Source: Eucalyptus grandis (Eukaryota; Streptophyta; Magnoliopsida; Myrtales; Myrtaceae). From it: a stretch of DNA of 64,000 bases. Below, piece after piece: positions 34,623 to 45,186 of the stretch (position 1 is its first letter; each line of letters opens with the position of its first letter). The notes below the pieces were generated by a model. The model saw only the letters and a program-made list of their open reading frames with translations. It ran no database searches and was not told the DNA's origin. The stretch spans positions 7,216,199 through 7,280,198 of the forward strand of contig NC_052621.1 of assembly GCF_016545825.1 (NCBI RefSeq), read 5' to 3'. The position numbers and the translations under genes are program-made.

Positions 34623-35551
34623 GCTATCGTCCACGGTGTTTGAGATTTGGGTATTTGAAGCCTACTCCTTAACTCGTTGACTATGACCTATTCGACGAAA
34701 TCCGTCCATGGCATTTTCATAAAATAGGTCCACAAAGCGTTCAAACTGAATGAGTGTTGATATAGTTTACACCTCTTATTTGTTCATTAATTGTTAACCA
34801 CGATTTCGAGTGTAATTGATGGTGGTGGGTGATGAGAAAAAATGACGCGGAGCTATTTATCAGTGATTATTCATGATGATTTGTTGGGTCACATCTCGCT
34901 TTACTTATTCATAAGCCATGAGTTTTTCCAAAGTTCGTGATAGTATGAAGATAGTGATTTCACTAAGTGTGAGTTAGGTGTGAGTTAGATTCTTTGATGA
35001 CGGTCTAGTGATAGATGGACTGACATAACTCGCGGTGAGAATACTTGGTAGTGCTTTGCTTGAACGTGGAGAGCATTATCTATTGATTAAAAGTTTTAAA
35101 TATTCTGAATTTAATGTTCAGTTTAAGAAAGGCGATAAAACACTGAGTAAGGAAGAAGAAAAGTACATGGAGAAAGAGGAGAGAGTGGAGGCACAGACCT
35201 TAGTTGTTATTTTTAGGAAGTTTGGGCTTAATTCTAGTTATAGTTGTATTGATGTTTTTTGGGCTTTGATATGCTTTGATGGAGGCATTGGATTGTTGAT
35301 GAGTTGGGCTTAATTTGCTTTTAAATTGGGCTTGAATAGCGCATGGGCCGTATTCGGACCGTGCTTAAGGGCCCCCCCACATCTCCTTCTTCCAGAATAT
35401 AAAATGATTTTTAAAAAATTCAAAAATTTTAAAAGAAAAAAGAAGGAAAAAAAAAAAAAAAAAAAGACAACAACAACAATGAGGAAACGAAAAAAATAGA
35501 AAAGAATTAGCGAAATGGAGAGAAGTTGGGCGAGGTTCATTCCGACGGGCA
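34623..35551. other. Region 3' of G3
   Basis: Copy of 17675-18620. The small plus-strand frame is extended to 35035-35313 by an indel. A poly-A run near 35448-35465 differs in length from unit A. No gene recognised. Confidence 0.45.
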
Positions 35552-36847
35552 TTACTTGTGCCAACGGAACAATCGCCCTGGGTCGCCCGCGTAAACATCC
35601 ATCAAGGAACACGCAGTTTGCAACAAGGTGAGCACGAGCAGCACCGCAGCGGCAACCACGGAGAACGCGGACCACGGGTTGCTGAAGTACTCTCGGTAGA
35701 GGATGACCTTCCACCGGTACCAGGCGGCCTTCCACTGGTTCCACGGGTGCCTGCTGTACTCATTCAGTTTCTGACACAGGTCTGAGTAGAGGAACTCGCT
35801 GGAGTCCCTTATGGTCTCCTTGTACAAGCTGTTGAAGAGACTGGCCACGTCTTCCTTGCTACCGAGCCGATTTTCCAAAATTCCGCAGCTGACTAGAATG
35901 TCGATGTCTTCGGGCGTGTCGATGAGGCTGTCCATGAGAATGGCGTAGCTGGTGATGTACTTTTGCACGAGGTGGCACTGCTCGTACGCAATCATGTTCC
36001 TGAACCACGCCTCGGTCCACTCGTGCACAACCACGTGCCGCATCATGAGGGTCTCAACCTTGAAGTGGACATCGGGCAGGGAGAAGTTTGCCTTGCCTGG
36101 TTTGAACTCAACACCGGCCTCATGCAGCTCCTTTGCACTCCGAGTCAGCTCGAATTTCTTGCCATGTTTGTACCTCCCACCCCGTGGGAACGAGGGCAGT
36201 TGCAGGGCTCGCACGTAGTCCACCAGGTGCTTCATCTGAAAGCTCGTGCTTGCAAGCTCTTGCCCCTCCAGGACGTCTTTGAAGTACTCGTAGCTAAGCT
36301 TGAAGAACGTGACAGTGTTACTCAATGCGGTGAGATTATAGAGAATCTCGAGGACAAAGAATGGGACTTGATTTTCCAGGAGCAGGAGGTCGTGGAATAC
36401 GGCGTTGCTTATCCACTGCTTGCTGAATATTTCGTCGTCCTCGTCTCGGTGCTCGAGGTAGCGGCTTCTTATGAATAGCTCAACTACAAAAACTGCGTCC
36501 ACTAAGATCATTTCCACGAGCTCCTTGCTGGCTTGGGTGAGATTTTCTTGGTACCATTGCCGAATGCGGTCTTCCAATTCGCTGATGATTCTGATACAAG
36601 CTGGGAGGTCAGCCTTGCTGCGGTGGAGGAAGCCTTTCAAGTACCTCAGTTTGGTCGCCATCAACTGAATTGCTGTCTTTTCACGGTGGAATGGCCCGAT
36701 GGAGATAACTTGAGGGGTGTAGGCCTCCGCATTTGCTCTGCGCAACTTCTCAGGCACTCGATATATGCAACACTCGATGGATCCGGTAGTCAAGTTGTCC
36801 ATCTTCCTCTCTATGGTTACCGCAACTTCCTTGACGATCTGACTCAT
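35552..36847 (-). CDS. DUF247 (UPF0481, At3g47200-like) membrane protein, G3
   Basis: Intact 431-residue DUF247 protein, the unit B counterpart of G2. It has the same motifs: IYRVPEKLR (28-36), VISIGPFH (47-54), LLLLENQVPFFVL (154-166) and a C-terminal helix at about 395-416. Of 20 nucleotide differences from G2 that I count, 17 change amino acids and 3 are silent. Nine of the changing ones sit at residues 194-268. Residues 98 (Trp), 194 (Glu), 196 (Gln) and 346 (Ile) differ from both G1 and G2 and are probably G3-derived. The ATG follows the acceptor CTTGTTTAG by two bases, and the 5' UTR intron is 779 bp. Its proximal promoter has lost about 123 bp relative to G2. Function unknown. Confidence 0.93.
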   Translation of the reverse strand: MSQIVKEVAVTIERKMDNLTTGSIECCIYRVPEKLRRANAEAYTPQVISIGPFHREKTAIQLMATKLRYLKGFLHRSKADLPACIRIISELEDRIRQWYQENLTQASKELVEMILVDAVFVVELFIRSRYLEHRDEDDEIFSKQWISNAVFHDLLLLENQVPFFVLEILYNLTALSNTVTFFKLSYEYFKDVLEGQELASTSFQMKHLVDYVRALQLPSFPRGGRYKHGKKFELTRSAKELHEAGVEFKPGKANFSLPDVHFKVETLMMRHVVVHEWTEAWFRNMIAYEQCHLVQKYITSYAILMDSLIDTPEDIDILVSCGILENRLGSKEDVASLFNSLYKETIRDSSEFLYSDLCQKLNEYSRHPWNQWKAAWYRWKVILYREYFSNPWSAFSVVAAAVLLVLTLLQTACSLMDVYAGDPGRLFRWHK

Positions 36848-36849
36848 TT

Positions 36850-37628
36850 CTAAACAAGTGAAAGAAAAAGATTACAAGCCCATGAAACTAGAGAGTGAAA
36901 GGGTACATCTGATATTCTCGTTCGTGTCACATTAATTTAGTGCCTAATGACGAGAATGAATTAAGCACATCTTCTTTTTTTCCATTAAACAGGACTCGAG
37001 ACCTGTCAAAAAGTAAAGCAAAGCCAAAAAACAACATGAAAATGATGTTTTTTTCTTCTTCTTTTTTCTAGTAGAACAGAAAACACGCCCCGTTTCGCGA
37101 TGCATTCAATCTGTTCTAGAAATAGCAGAGGTCTACATTGACAGAATAGCGTGATTGGATTTTGATTGTCATGAAGAAACCCCTACTCTCGAAAGATTTT
37201 ACCTCAGGCACTTTGCCGTGTTTTTGCCATTGGGCAAATCGGAAAAGTCGTTCACTTTGAGGAGGCCTTACGCCTAAACTAGTTGAGGAAATATCTAAAG
37301 AATCTGCGAAGCTTGAGAAATGAATAATAAAAGACCGTCAGCTACCTTGATCTCCCAACAACGTGCAACGAAGACAATTTGCCGTTAAAATCAGGTGGTC
37401 GCAAATCATACAAGATCATAACTCCTATAAATTCTACTGGAACATGCATAATCCAACCTTCTATTCTCCGGCTATTCTATGGGCAATTAGTAATGTCGAA
37501 TGCATACATAGTTTTTGACTATTTGATTCGAAACGAAGTGCAGCATGCGGTCACTAATCATAATGCCCTATGCCTGCAAAAGAAGCACCGTGTTGAAAGA
37601 TATTGAGAGAAAAACAAAGAAGGCTTAC
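36850..37628 (-). other. 5' UTR intron of G3
   Basis: GTAAG donor and CTTGTTTAG acceptor, 779 bp, nearly identical to G2's intron. Confidence 0.75.
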
Positions 37629-38100
37629 CTGAGATTCGAGATCAAGAATTCGTTCTCCCTTCTTGCCGTCACGGGAGAAATCCCGTTTGGTTCCCAGAAT
37701 ATATAGTGAGAAAGCATGCAAACTGTCGCTACTGGGGGCAAAAGAAAGATCTGATATTCTTTAACCTTTTATGAAGGATTATAATATTATGCACACAAAA
37801 GGTTGTCTGGCCATTACTATTAACCCTAGTGAATATATACTTTGGTCACAATTAAACTGCAACTACGAAGCATCCTTGTTATTCCCAATGAGACAACAGC
37901 AAAAGAAAAATTCTTCTTGGCGTAATGTTTCTTCTAAGATTCTTTCTATGGTTACATTAAACATATCACTAATTTAGGGCTTATGACGGGGATTAGCTCC
38001 CCTGGGCTTATTTTGTACCAATAAATGCTCTAACTTATCTATAAAAAAGAACATTATGACAAGTTTCTTTGGTAATAAACTATTTAAGGCTAGAATTATA
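37629..38100 (-). promoter_or_regulatory. G3 promoter and non-coding first exon (module 5)
   Basis: The first exon ends at 37629. TATA 'aatatatag' (37698-37706). About 120 bp upstream of the TATA box the sequence jumps from 'ttaaccct' to 'gaatatatactttgg' (37821-37840), skipping the stretch present in G2 (20896-21021) and, diverged, in G1. The empty hAT target site CCAATAAA is at 38018-38025. Confidence 0.65.
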
Positions 38101-38598
38101 TACTTCATTAATTTGTTCATTCTAATTCTTGAACTCTTTTTTTTTTTTGGTCCAGCTAAATCCATGAACTGTAAATTCCTTTGTTTAAGTTAGTACTTTT
38201 GTCAAATACATGAACGGAAATGTTGACATGGAACTGCGTCGACACCACTTCGATACATAGATATCCATGTCATTTGCACTCACCACAGAATTGAGCAAAG
38301 GCTGCCCTCTTGCAAGTCTGTGGCAGGGGACGCAGCCCTTGTAGTTGGAGTGGCAAGTTTTGTTTAGAATTTGCAAGTTCTAGGGTGCAAATCAGTCTGA
38401 TTTAAGTGCTCGCCAGTGTAGTTATGGCGGACAGTGATCAGTTGGCTTTCGCCATGATTCAGTTTATAGGTCATATGCCAAGGTATTATCCGTGCAACAT
38501 TTTGGGGGACTTTAGCGACTTGGCATGCACAAGTGCGTTTTGGGGACTTTAGGTTTGAGGAGCGGTTCTGCTGCAGAGGATGGTAACTAGGATCCTAG

Positions 38599-39031
38599 TG
38601 TTAGGGTCCAAAGGTTTTCAAGCCCAAAGACTTAGCAAGTGGATCGTGATAACCTATAAATCACCCAGTATTCTAGAATCTTTTTGTATCTAGAGTTTTT
38701 AGGGAGACACTAGAATGTTCCGAGGGTAATAAGGGAAATGTATACATGGTATTCTAGGGTAATCTTGGGGATAATTTAGGAAATATGCACTTGTATTTTA
38801 AAGACTTTTCATCAATCTTCACTATTAAATTGTATTGTAGATCGGCAATTGCAATTATAGGGGTATTTATATAAATAGGGCTCCCCTTCCCCTCATTTGG
38901 ATTACCAAGAGATGTAAACACAAATTGAGATCTTCTCTCTAGAATTGCTTATGTTGTTTTGAGTAAGGCTGACTTTGGAAAGAGCTTCCTAAGGCTGTAC
39001 GGATAAGGAAAAATTATAATAGCCCATAACA
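38599..39031 (+). mobile_element. Copia-like LTR with primer site (unit B)
   Basis: TGTTAGGGTCC to CCCATAACA, followed by the primer site TGGAATCAGAAC at 39034-39045. Same truncated element as at 22791-23220. Confidence 0.6.
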
Positions 39032-39032
39032 A

Positions 39033-39515
39033 GTGGAATCAGAACCCATAACAACGTGGTCGTTCCAATATGATCAGCAAGGCGGTAAGGTCGTCGATGA
39101 ACAAGGTAGAAACGTCAAGGATCAACAAGCCACCAAGGTTATACTGACCATTGAACAAGCAGTAACACTGCTCTGCTCTATTTCAAAACTTGAATCCACA
39201 AATAAAACATATGAGATTCAATCGGTGGACCATCAATTGGCAGCGATAAGCATTTCATATCTCAAAGCCTCGACAACTAATATAATTCATCAACAATTAT
39301 GGTATATCTCAAAGTCTATCGAACAGTTTCTACCATTAGCATATCTCATTATCAACAAGTCAAATAAAAATACTGGACTCCACATAACAAGCTCAAAGCA
39401 ACGAGATTCGAGTCAAGATCCATCAATCATCAGCGATAAGGTCAGACATCTTGAGCCTATGAACCGTCAAATTTCAGTACTTGCCTTCAGCTCATCACAT
39501 CTCGGAATCAACTAG
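39033..39515 (+). pseudogene. Open internal frame after the copia-like LTR
   Basis: 160 codons from a GTG (no ATG at the start). Contains WSFQYDQQGGKVVDEQG and later IEQAVTLLCSISKLES. No known gag, protease or RT motif. It begins inside the primer site and is broken in unit A, so I treat it as a fragment of a truncated retroelement. Confidence 0.3.
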
Positions 39516-40588
39516 TCAAATTCAAAATTACCAAACCAAAAACTATGGGGACAAAAAAACCTCTAGCGACTCGATTTCAGTTAGCATATTCATTAATTAC
39601 CAACGATAAGAATCGGATATCTTAACGCTGAAGTAATCATCAGCAATGGACTCGTCTCTATGATTGAGCGGATACCGTAATAGATCTCACTGTACAACGA
39701 AAGGTAATGGAGAGGTGCCTTAACAGACTGTGAAGACAATAACAAGAGTTGGATGGGTGAGAGGGCGCATGGGAAAGTAGAGGTGATCAATTCTAAGGTG
39801 GGTAGATTCCAAACCTGGATCCTATATGCTACAGTGTCATAACCGGTTCCCCTTTTTTTGGACCCTGTATCCTACCATGTTTGTATTGTAACCTATTTTG
39901 GAACTTATCCTAATTTTTCGGTCCAGTTCCAAGGTCTACCTTGTTTGCACTGGAACCTATTTTGCAACCACACAATATCCTATACGACTTCAAATTTTAC
40001 ATAAATATGTGAGAAAACACCGACGTAATCCTATTAATTTGTATTAAAACATTAAGCACATATAATCAATCAGTAAATACATGAACTTTTTGACTGAACA
40101 AAGAACTAATGACCTACAAGCCTAATTATCATAAACCCAAGACACCTACACGTGGAAGCCCAAGCACCATAATGCCTACTCCCATTCCATTTCTTTAAAT
40201 TGGGAAGATAAAAGATAAGTTGGAGACAAAGAAGAGATGAGCAATCGGCGTGGCCCACCCAAGCACCAGAACGCCTATACTAGGAAGTCCAATGCCAGCG
40301 TCAAATCAAAGAGACATTAAAAACCCCATCTTCAAAAAATCGAAAACTTTATCACGACAAAAAAAAAATCGAAAACTTGACAAAAAAAAAATATCAATTT
40401 CAAACTCACCTTGCTTAAGTTTGTGCTGTGTGGGCAATAATGGCAAATCTCGAGACAGCGAGACAAGAGGCAACAACGAGTTAGGTTGCGTTCCTACAGG
40501 CTACAATGCCTACGATGGTGACAATGATGGTGGTTGGGCGTATAGAGAGAGACTAAGAGAGAGAGGCGACTAAGAAGGAGGCAGATCG

Positions 40589-40625
<37 letters not shown>

Positions 40626-40693
40626 CAACTAGGATTTCTTTTTTAAACATTAGTAAAAACCAACTCCAAAACCAGTCCATTTAGTCTAGTTTA

Positions 40694-42952
40694 TAGGGGT
40701 GTGTATGGTTCGGGCGGGGGGTTCCCGACCTAGAACCGAGAACCGCCCGCTAAGGACCGATTCTGAAAAATTGGAACCGGGATCCACCCGTTTGTTGCAT
40801 GGATCCACCCGAGAACCAAACCGCCGATCCGGTCCAGTTCCCGAGTGGATCCATGGAACCGATCTTAATGCGAAAATTTTTGGTTTTCAACATAGAATGG
40901 TCGCGAAACAATTTTGGTTTCTCGGACCGCCGATCTGGTCCAGTTCCCATGTTTTGAGCTCTGAAATTCCAAGTTCCAATCTCCAAAAACTAAAACAATA
41001 ATTAATAGATAAATGCTCAACATTAAATAACAGTCAGCTACACGTGAATGACAAAAAAAAAACTAAGTGCGGTGGGGGAAAAAACCCTCAAGATGACTCA
41101 TGGATCTACCTCATAATCTTCACCAACATCTGCCATTGTTGACTCAATTTCCATGACTTTCGGAGGTGCAACAACAGAAGTCGCAACATCTTTGGGGGCC
41201 ACATTTTTTGCCAGAGAATCTGTCCATGGAAAGAAATCACAAGCTCCATGTCCCTGTGTTCAAGCCAACACAAGTTAGATAAACAACAACCAAAAGTGCA
41301 ATCTTGTGAGTACCAGATGATTAGAACCAATGTCAAATAAAGGAAGCAACTCAAAGAGTTGATCCTTAACATAACAAACGAAGAAGAAAGGTGGCTAATT
41401 GGGACAATCAAAGAACCTAAAAATGGAAGGGAAGTGGAGTTCATATTCATCAAAGAGAGACTCGCACAATCTACCTCATAGTCAAAAGAGGATTTGTTGA
41501 GATGATTGTTATGGAAAGTTAGACTTGTACTACAAGTGCAATAACATTTTCTACTCTATGCAGCAGTATATAGCTCATAAAAAACACACACAACTATCAA
41601 TTGTCAACCCGCTAGCCATGCATCAATATTAGGCACATAAAACTACTTATAACAACAACTCAAGTGAATCCAAATTTGAAGAGGGCCATCAGAAATGAAA
41701 AAAAAAAAACATCTTCTAGAAAATAGTTGAATGTAGCTAATACTTAATAGCCTTCTGAGGTGAAATGGTGACTTCCCATTTCTTTGCCAACAGCCAAAAA
41801 TATTTCCCACGACCATGAGCATAGAATTTATTGACAATCAAACATACAAAAAATCAAAAAACATAGCAAAAGGGAAAAGCAACTTAGGATTCTACAAATT
41901 CAAGCATGAGCACCGTTGAAGACAAAGCACCAAGATGAACAGCGATCAATTCCCAAAACAAAGACTCGAACTTCACCTATTGGGTAATTAAACCGAAGTA
42001 CAAGTTCATAAGCGGAAGATGAATCGAGAGGCAAGCTGGAAGCTGATAATCGTACCTTGTTGAGTGACGAAAAAGGGGCTTGATCGAGATGGACAGTAGA
42101 GGTGGACGAGCAGCGGCTGTGGCGGGTGGCGACCAATGCGAGGGGGCGGACAGCAACAAGGGGACGGACAGCAGATGCGGAGGAGCAACGGCTGTGGTGG
42201 GTGGCGACTGGCGCGAGGGGGCGGACAACAGAGGTGAAGGAGCAGCAGCTGTGGTGGGTGGCGACCGGCGCGAGGGGGCGGACAGCAGCGGCGGAGGAGC
42301 AGCAGCGGCAGCGTCAACGCTTAGGGAGGAATCAAAGATGAAGGGACCGAGCGAGAGGGCGGACAACGTGAGGGGGGACAACGAGGGTGGAGGAGCAGCG
42401 GTTGTGGCAGGTGGCGACCGGCGCGAGGGGGCGGACAGTGGTGGAGGAGGAGCAGTAGCAACGGCAATGGCATCAATGCTCTGGGAGGAATCGAAGACAA
42501 AGAGATTGAGCGAGGGGGCGGACAGCAACGAGGGGGCAGACGACAGAGGCGGAGGAGCAGCGGTTGTGGCGAGTGGCAATTGGTGCAAGGGGGCGGACAA
42601 CGGCGGAGGAGGAGCAACGGCGGCGACGTCGACGCTCGAGGAGGAATCGAAGACGAAAAGAAGAGACTAAAGAAGAAATAGAGAGAGAACCGAAGACAAT
42701 GAAACCGGAAGAGATGAGACGCGAATTAGGGTTTCGTTTAGGATTTTTTTTTTTATTAAAAAGGTGTCGGTCCGGTCAGGGTGGGCAGGCGGGCGGATCC
42801 GCCCACGGAACCGGGAACCGAACCGGTTCCCACCGGTTCCCAACAATTGGAACCGGGAACCGGACCGGTTCCCTCAAGAACCGCCGGTTCCAGGCAATTC
42901 CGGTCCTATTCCGAGCGGTCCAGGCGGTCCCCGGACATTTTGCACACCCCTA
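40694..42952. mobile_element. hAT-type element, only in unit B
   Basis: 2259 bp with ends TAGGGGTGTGTATGG... and ...TTTTGCACACCCCTA. Target duplication CTAGTTTA (40686-40693) and CTAGTTTC (42953-42960); unit A has the single empty site CTAGTTTC at about 25518-25525. The arms are rich in 'ggttccc/gggaacc'. The interior has a 57 bp-period minisatellite with a long open frame on each strand, and an AT-rich part (41000-42060) with no recognised transposase domain. Possibly the first-exon end of a larger hAT, or a captured sequence. Confidence 0.85.
42099..42640. repeat. 57 bp-period minisatellite in the hAT interior
   Basis: The words 'gaggagcagcggctgtgg', 'gggtggcgaccggcgcgag' and 'ggggcggacagcag' recur, for example at 42108, 42183 and 42240. 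The period is a multiple of 3, so both strands stay open: Gly/Ala-rich on plus (42080-42670) and Pro/Ser/Ala-rich on minus (41977-42600). Openness is explained by the repeat and is weak evidence for a protein. Confidence 0.7.
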
Positions 42953-43534
42953 CTAGTTTCTAGGAGGGCTTTTACTTGGAACCAGTTCCCAAACTAGTTT
43001 CAACTGATTCCCAAAAAGTGGAACTGATTGCCAGACCAGTTCAAACAGGAATCCGTTCTTGGACCTGTTTTCCTAGTGATTTGGTCCAGTTCCTAGGTAA
43101 ACCTGTTTCAATTGTGCACCCCTATTAGAGAGGGTAATGAGGAGAGGGTGAGGCGCAAATGGGTGAATGAGAACATGATTGGACGAGTTTTGTGGCTGAT
43201 TGCTGGCCCAAGAGGAACAACTGGGGAAGGCCTCGCGTGGGGGCGAGGCCTTAAAGGTGTTTGGGTGCTTTGACAAGATATTTTCATATTCCACCAATCT
43301 TTTCATTGTGGCATGGAACTCTACCACTTTAAGTAAACTAGACTGTTCAAAGACATCTTGTCTCTTTCCTTCCAATCAAATTACCATTTCTTTAATGGAA
43401 TGATTAAATAAAAAAAAAAGTATATAGTTCAAGAACCTAGATGGACAAAAAAAAAAAAAAATTCAAAGATTAGATTGAGCAAATTAAAATGTTCAAGGAC
43501 AATCAACACTTGGCAAAAGTACCCAACAAGTCCT

Positions 43535-44095
43535 AAATCTATTGCATTTATGCCAATTTAATCTCAAACCTTTCAATTGAGTCAATCCGACCAATTTTGG
43601 TAGAAAATCATTAGGATGGACATTGACCATGGCCATCCCACATGGCATGGTCGATGTTGACATTTATATATTTTAATAATATTTTAATTTTATATATTTT
43701 TTTCTTTTTTATTAATTTTTTTCTTTCATTTTGGTCGTAGGGACCAACAAACCCTCATCAACAGCTAGCGAGGATTGCAACCCTCACCTAAGCCCTCACC
43801 AGATCTGGGTGAATGTCGCCTCGCCTAGGGCCTTTGTTGATGTCATTGGCCAAAATCAAAGGGAAAAAGAAGAAATAATAATAACATTTAATTAAATTTT
43901 TATTTTAAAAAATTTGTAAAAATTGTTTACATTAGCGTCATCCATGCCACGTAGGATAGTTGGTATCCATATCAGTAATTTCTAAATTGGCCAAAATGAC
44001 TCAATTGACAAGTTGTAAAAATATTTAGGACTAAATTAGCATAATTGAAAGTTTGTGATTAAATTAACATCCTATAATAGACTTAAGATTTTTTT
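43535..44095. mobile_element. TIR repeat at the right edge of unit B
   Basis: Copy of 26100-26712 with small deletions. The right arm runs into poly-T, where the MULE begins at 44100. Confidence 0.6.
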
Positions 44096-44099
44096 TTTT

Positions 44100-44990
44100 G
44101 GGATAAATGTTCCAGAAGTCCTACAACTTGTCACGAAAGTGCATTTCAGTCCTAAAACTTGCAAAAAGTGCATTTCAGTCCTACAACTTGTCAAAATGTT
44201 TCAAACGAGTCCTAAAATCGACGCCGTCTAATTTCTTAACGGAAAAAGCTGACGTGGCCCCCGTATGGCTTTTTTTAATCGTTTCTCTCTCCTCCGTTGC
44301 GAATAGTTTAAAAAAAAAAAGCCACGCATGCAGAACGACGTCGTCTCCTCCTTTCTTCTTCACCACGATGCCGTCTCCTCCTTTCTCCTTCCCCACGACG
44401 CCGTCTCCTCCTTTCTCCTTCGCCACGACGCCGTCTCCTCCTCCCCCCTTTGTCTCTACTTCTTCTTTCTCTATTCTGAGTGTCCCCTAAGCCCCAAATC
44501 GAATTCGTCCAAACCCTAAGCCCCAAATCGATCTCGTCCGAACCCTAAACCCCAAATCAAATTCGTCCGAACCCTAAGGCCCAAATTGATCTCATCCGAA
44601 CCCTAAACCCCAAATCGAATTCATTCGAACCCTAAGCCCCAAATCGATCTCATTCGAACCCTAAACCCCAAATCGATTTCGTCCTAACCTTAAGCCCCAA
44701 ATCAAATTTGACAATCTGTAGTTATCTTGCGATTTGGGTCCTCATCGACCTCGAGTTCGACGCTCGTCGTGAGTTCGTGTTCTTTCCTTCCTTTGACGAT
44801 TGCGCGTTCGTGTGAAGATCTCGCTTGCGAGAGTCTCGACATCTCAGCGGCGAAGCGATTGGCGTCGGGGACGACGACAGGGTCAACGACGGCGATGGCG
44901 ACTCCTCCTCACGTAGGTATCACTCTCTGCATTATAGCATTTTGTTGTTTTCCATTCTCCAATACTAGTGACAAATTAGAACATTGATGC
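44100..44990 (+). repeat. Left TIR of the MULE
   Basis: Inverted relative to about 63250-64000. Both contain 'gacgccgtctcctcctttc' repeats, the 'ccctaagccccaaatcga' tract (shortened on the right), 'gacgctcgtcgtgagttcgtgttctttcc' and 'gcgaagcgattggcgtcggg'. It ends near 'gatggcgactcctcctcacgtaggtatc', which contains an ATG (44896) followed by a possible GTAGGT donor, so a first exon for the adjacent GRF gene may lie in the TIR. Confidence 0.85.
44483..44705 (+). repeat. 29 bp tandem repeat in the left TIR
   Basis: About 7-8 units of 'aaccctaagccccaaatcga' plus 'tctcgtccg', period 29 bp. The right TIR holds only about 3 units (63490-63605), so copy number changed after insertion or between ends. 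Confidence 0.85.
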
Positions 44991-45186
44991 AGAAGTAAGT
45001 TATGGTTGTCTATTCATCCAGTGCATATGAAAAAAGAGATGTTTTTTGGAGATTGAAAACATCTCCTAAATCTCTCAAGTAAACACATTGCATTATGTAG
45101 AAGTTATTAATATGAAGACGTTATGAAGGAATCATAATATAGCTAATATACTTCTATTAGGTTCCTATAATACGAAGCCCAGAAGA

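Larger units (their letters stand above)
39778..43124. mobile_element. Non-autonomous hAT element, unit B copy, interrupted
   Basis: Same element as 23968-25689. The left target duplication TGGGAAAG (39770-39777) is intact; the right one has decayed to TTAGAGAG (43125-43132). It is enlarged by the nested hAT at 40694-42952. It includes a GA microsatellite (about 40590-40622). Confidence 0.85.
30167..44099. repeat. Segmental duplication unit B
   Basis: Collinear with unit A. The left junction is sharp: at 30167 the sequence switches from the 'aataataaacc' flank to the A-unit sequence 'ttttggataattttcccatc' (13223). B-specific changes are the hAT at 40694-42952, a roughly 123 bp loss at 37828 and many single substitutions. 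The right end is hidden by the MULE at 44100. Confidence 0.93.

Noticed and set aside
42080..42670. 196-codon Gly/Ala/Asp-rich protein
   Set aside because: Explained by a 57 bp minisatellite whose period is a multiple of 3; the opposite strand is equally open.
44483..44705. Telomere-like repeat (CCCTAAA words)
   Set aside because: The unit is 29 bp (aaccctaagccccaaatcg plus variable bases), not a run of 7 bp CCCTAAA, and it recurs inverted in the other TIR of the MULE.
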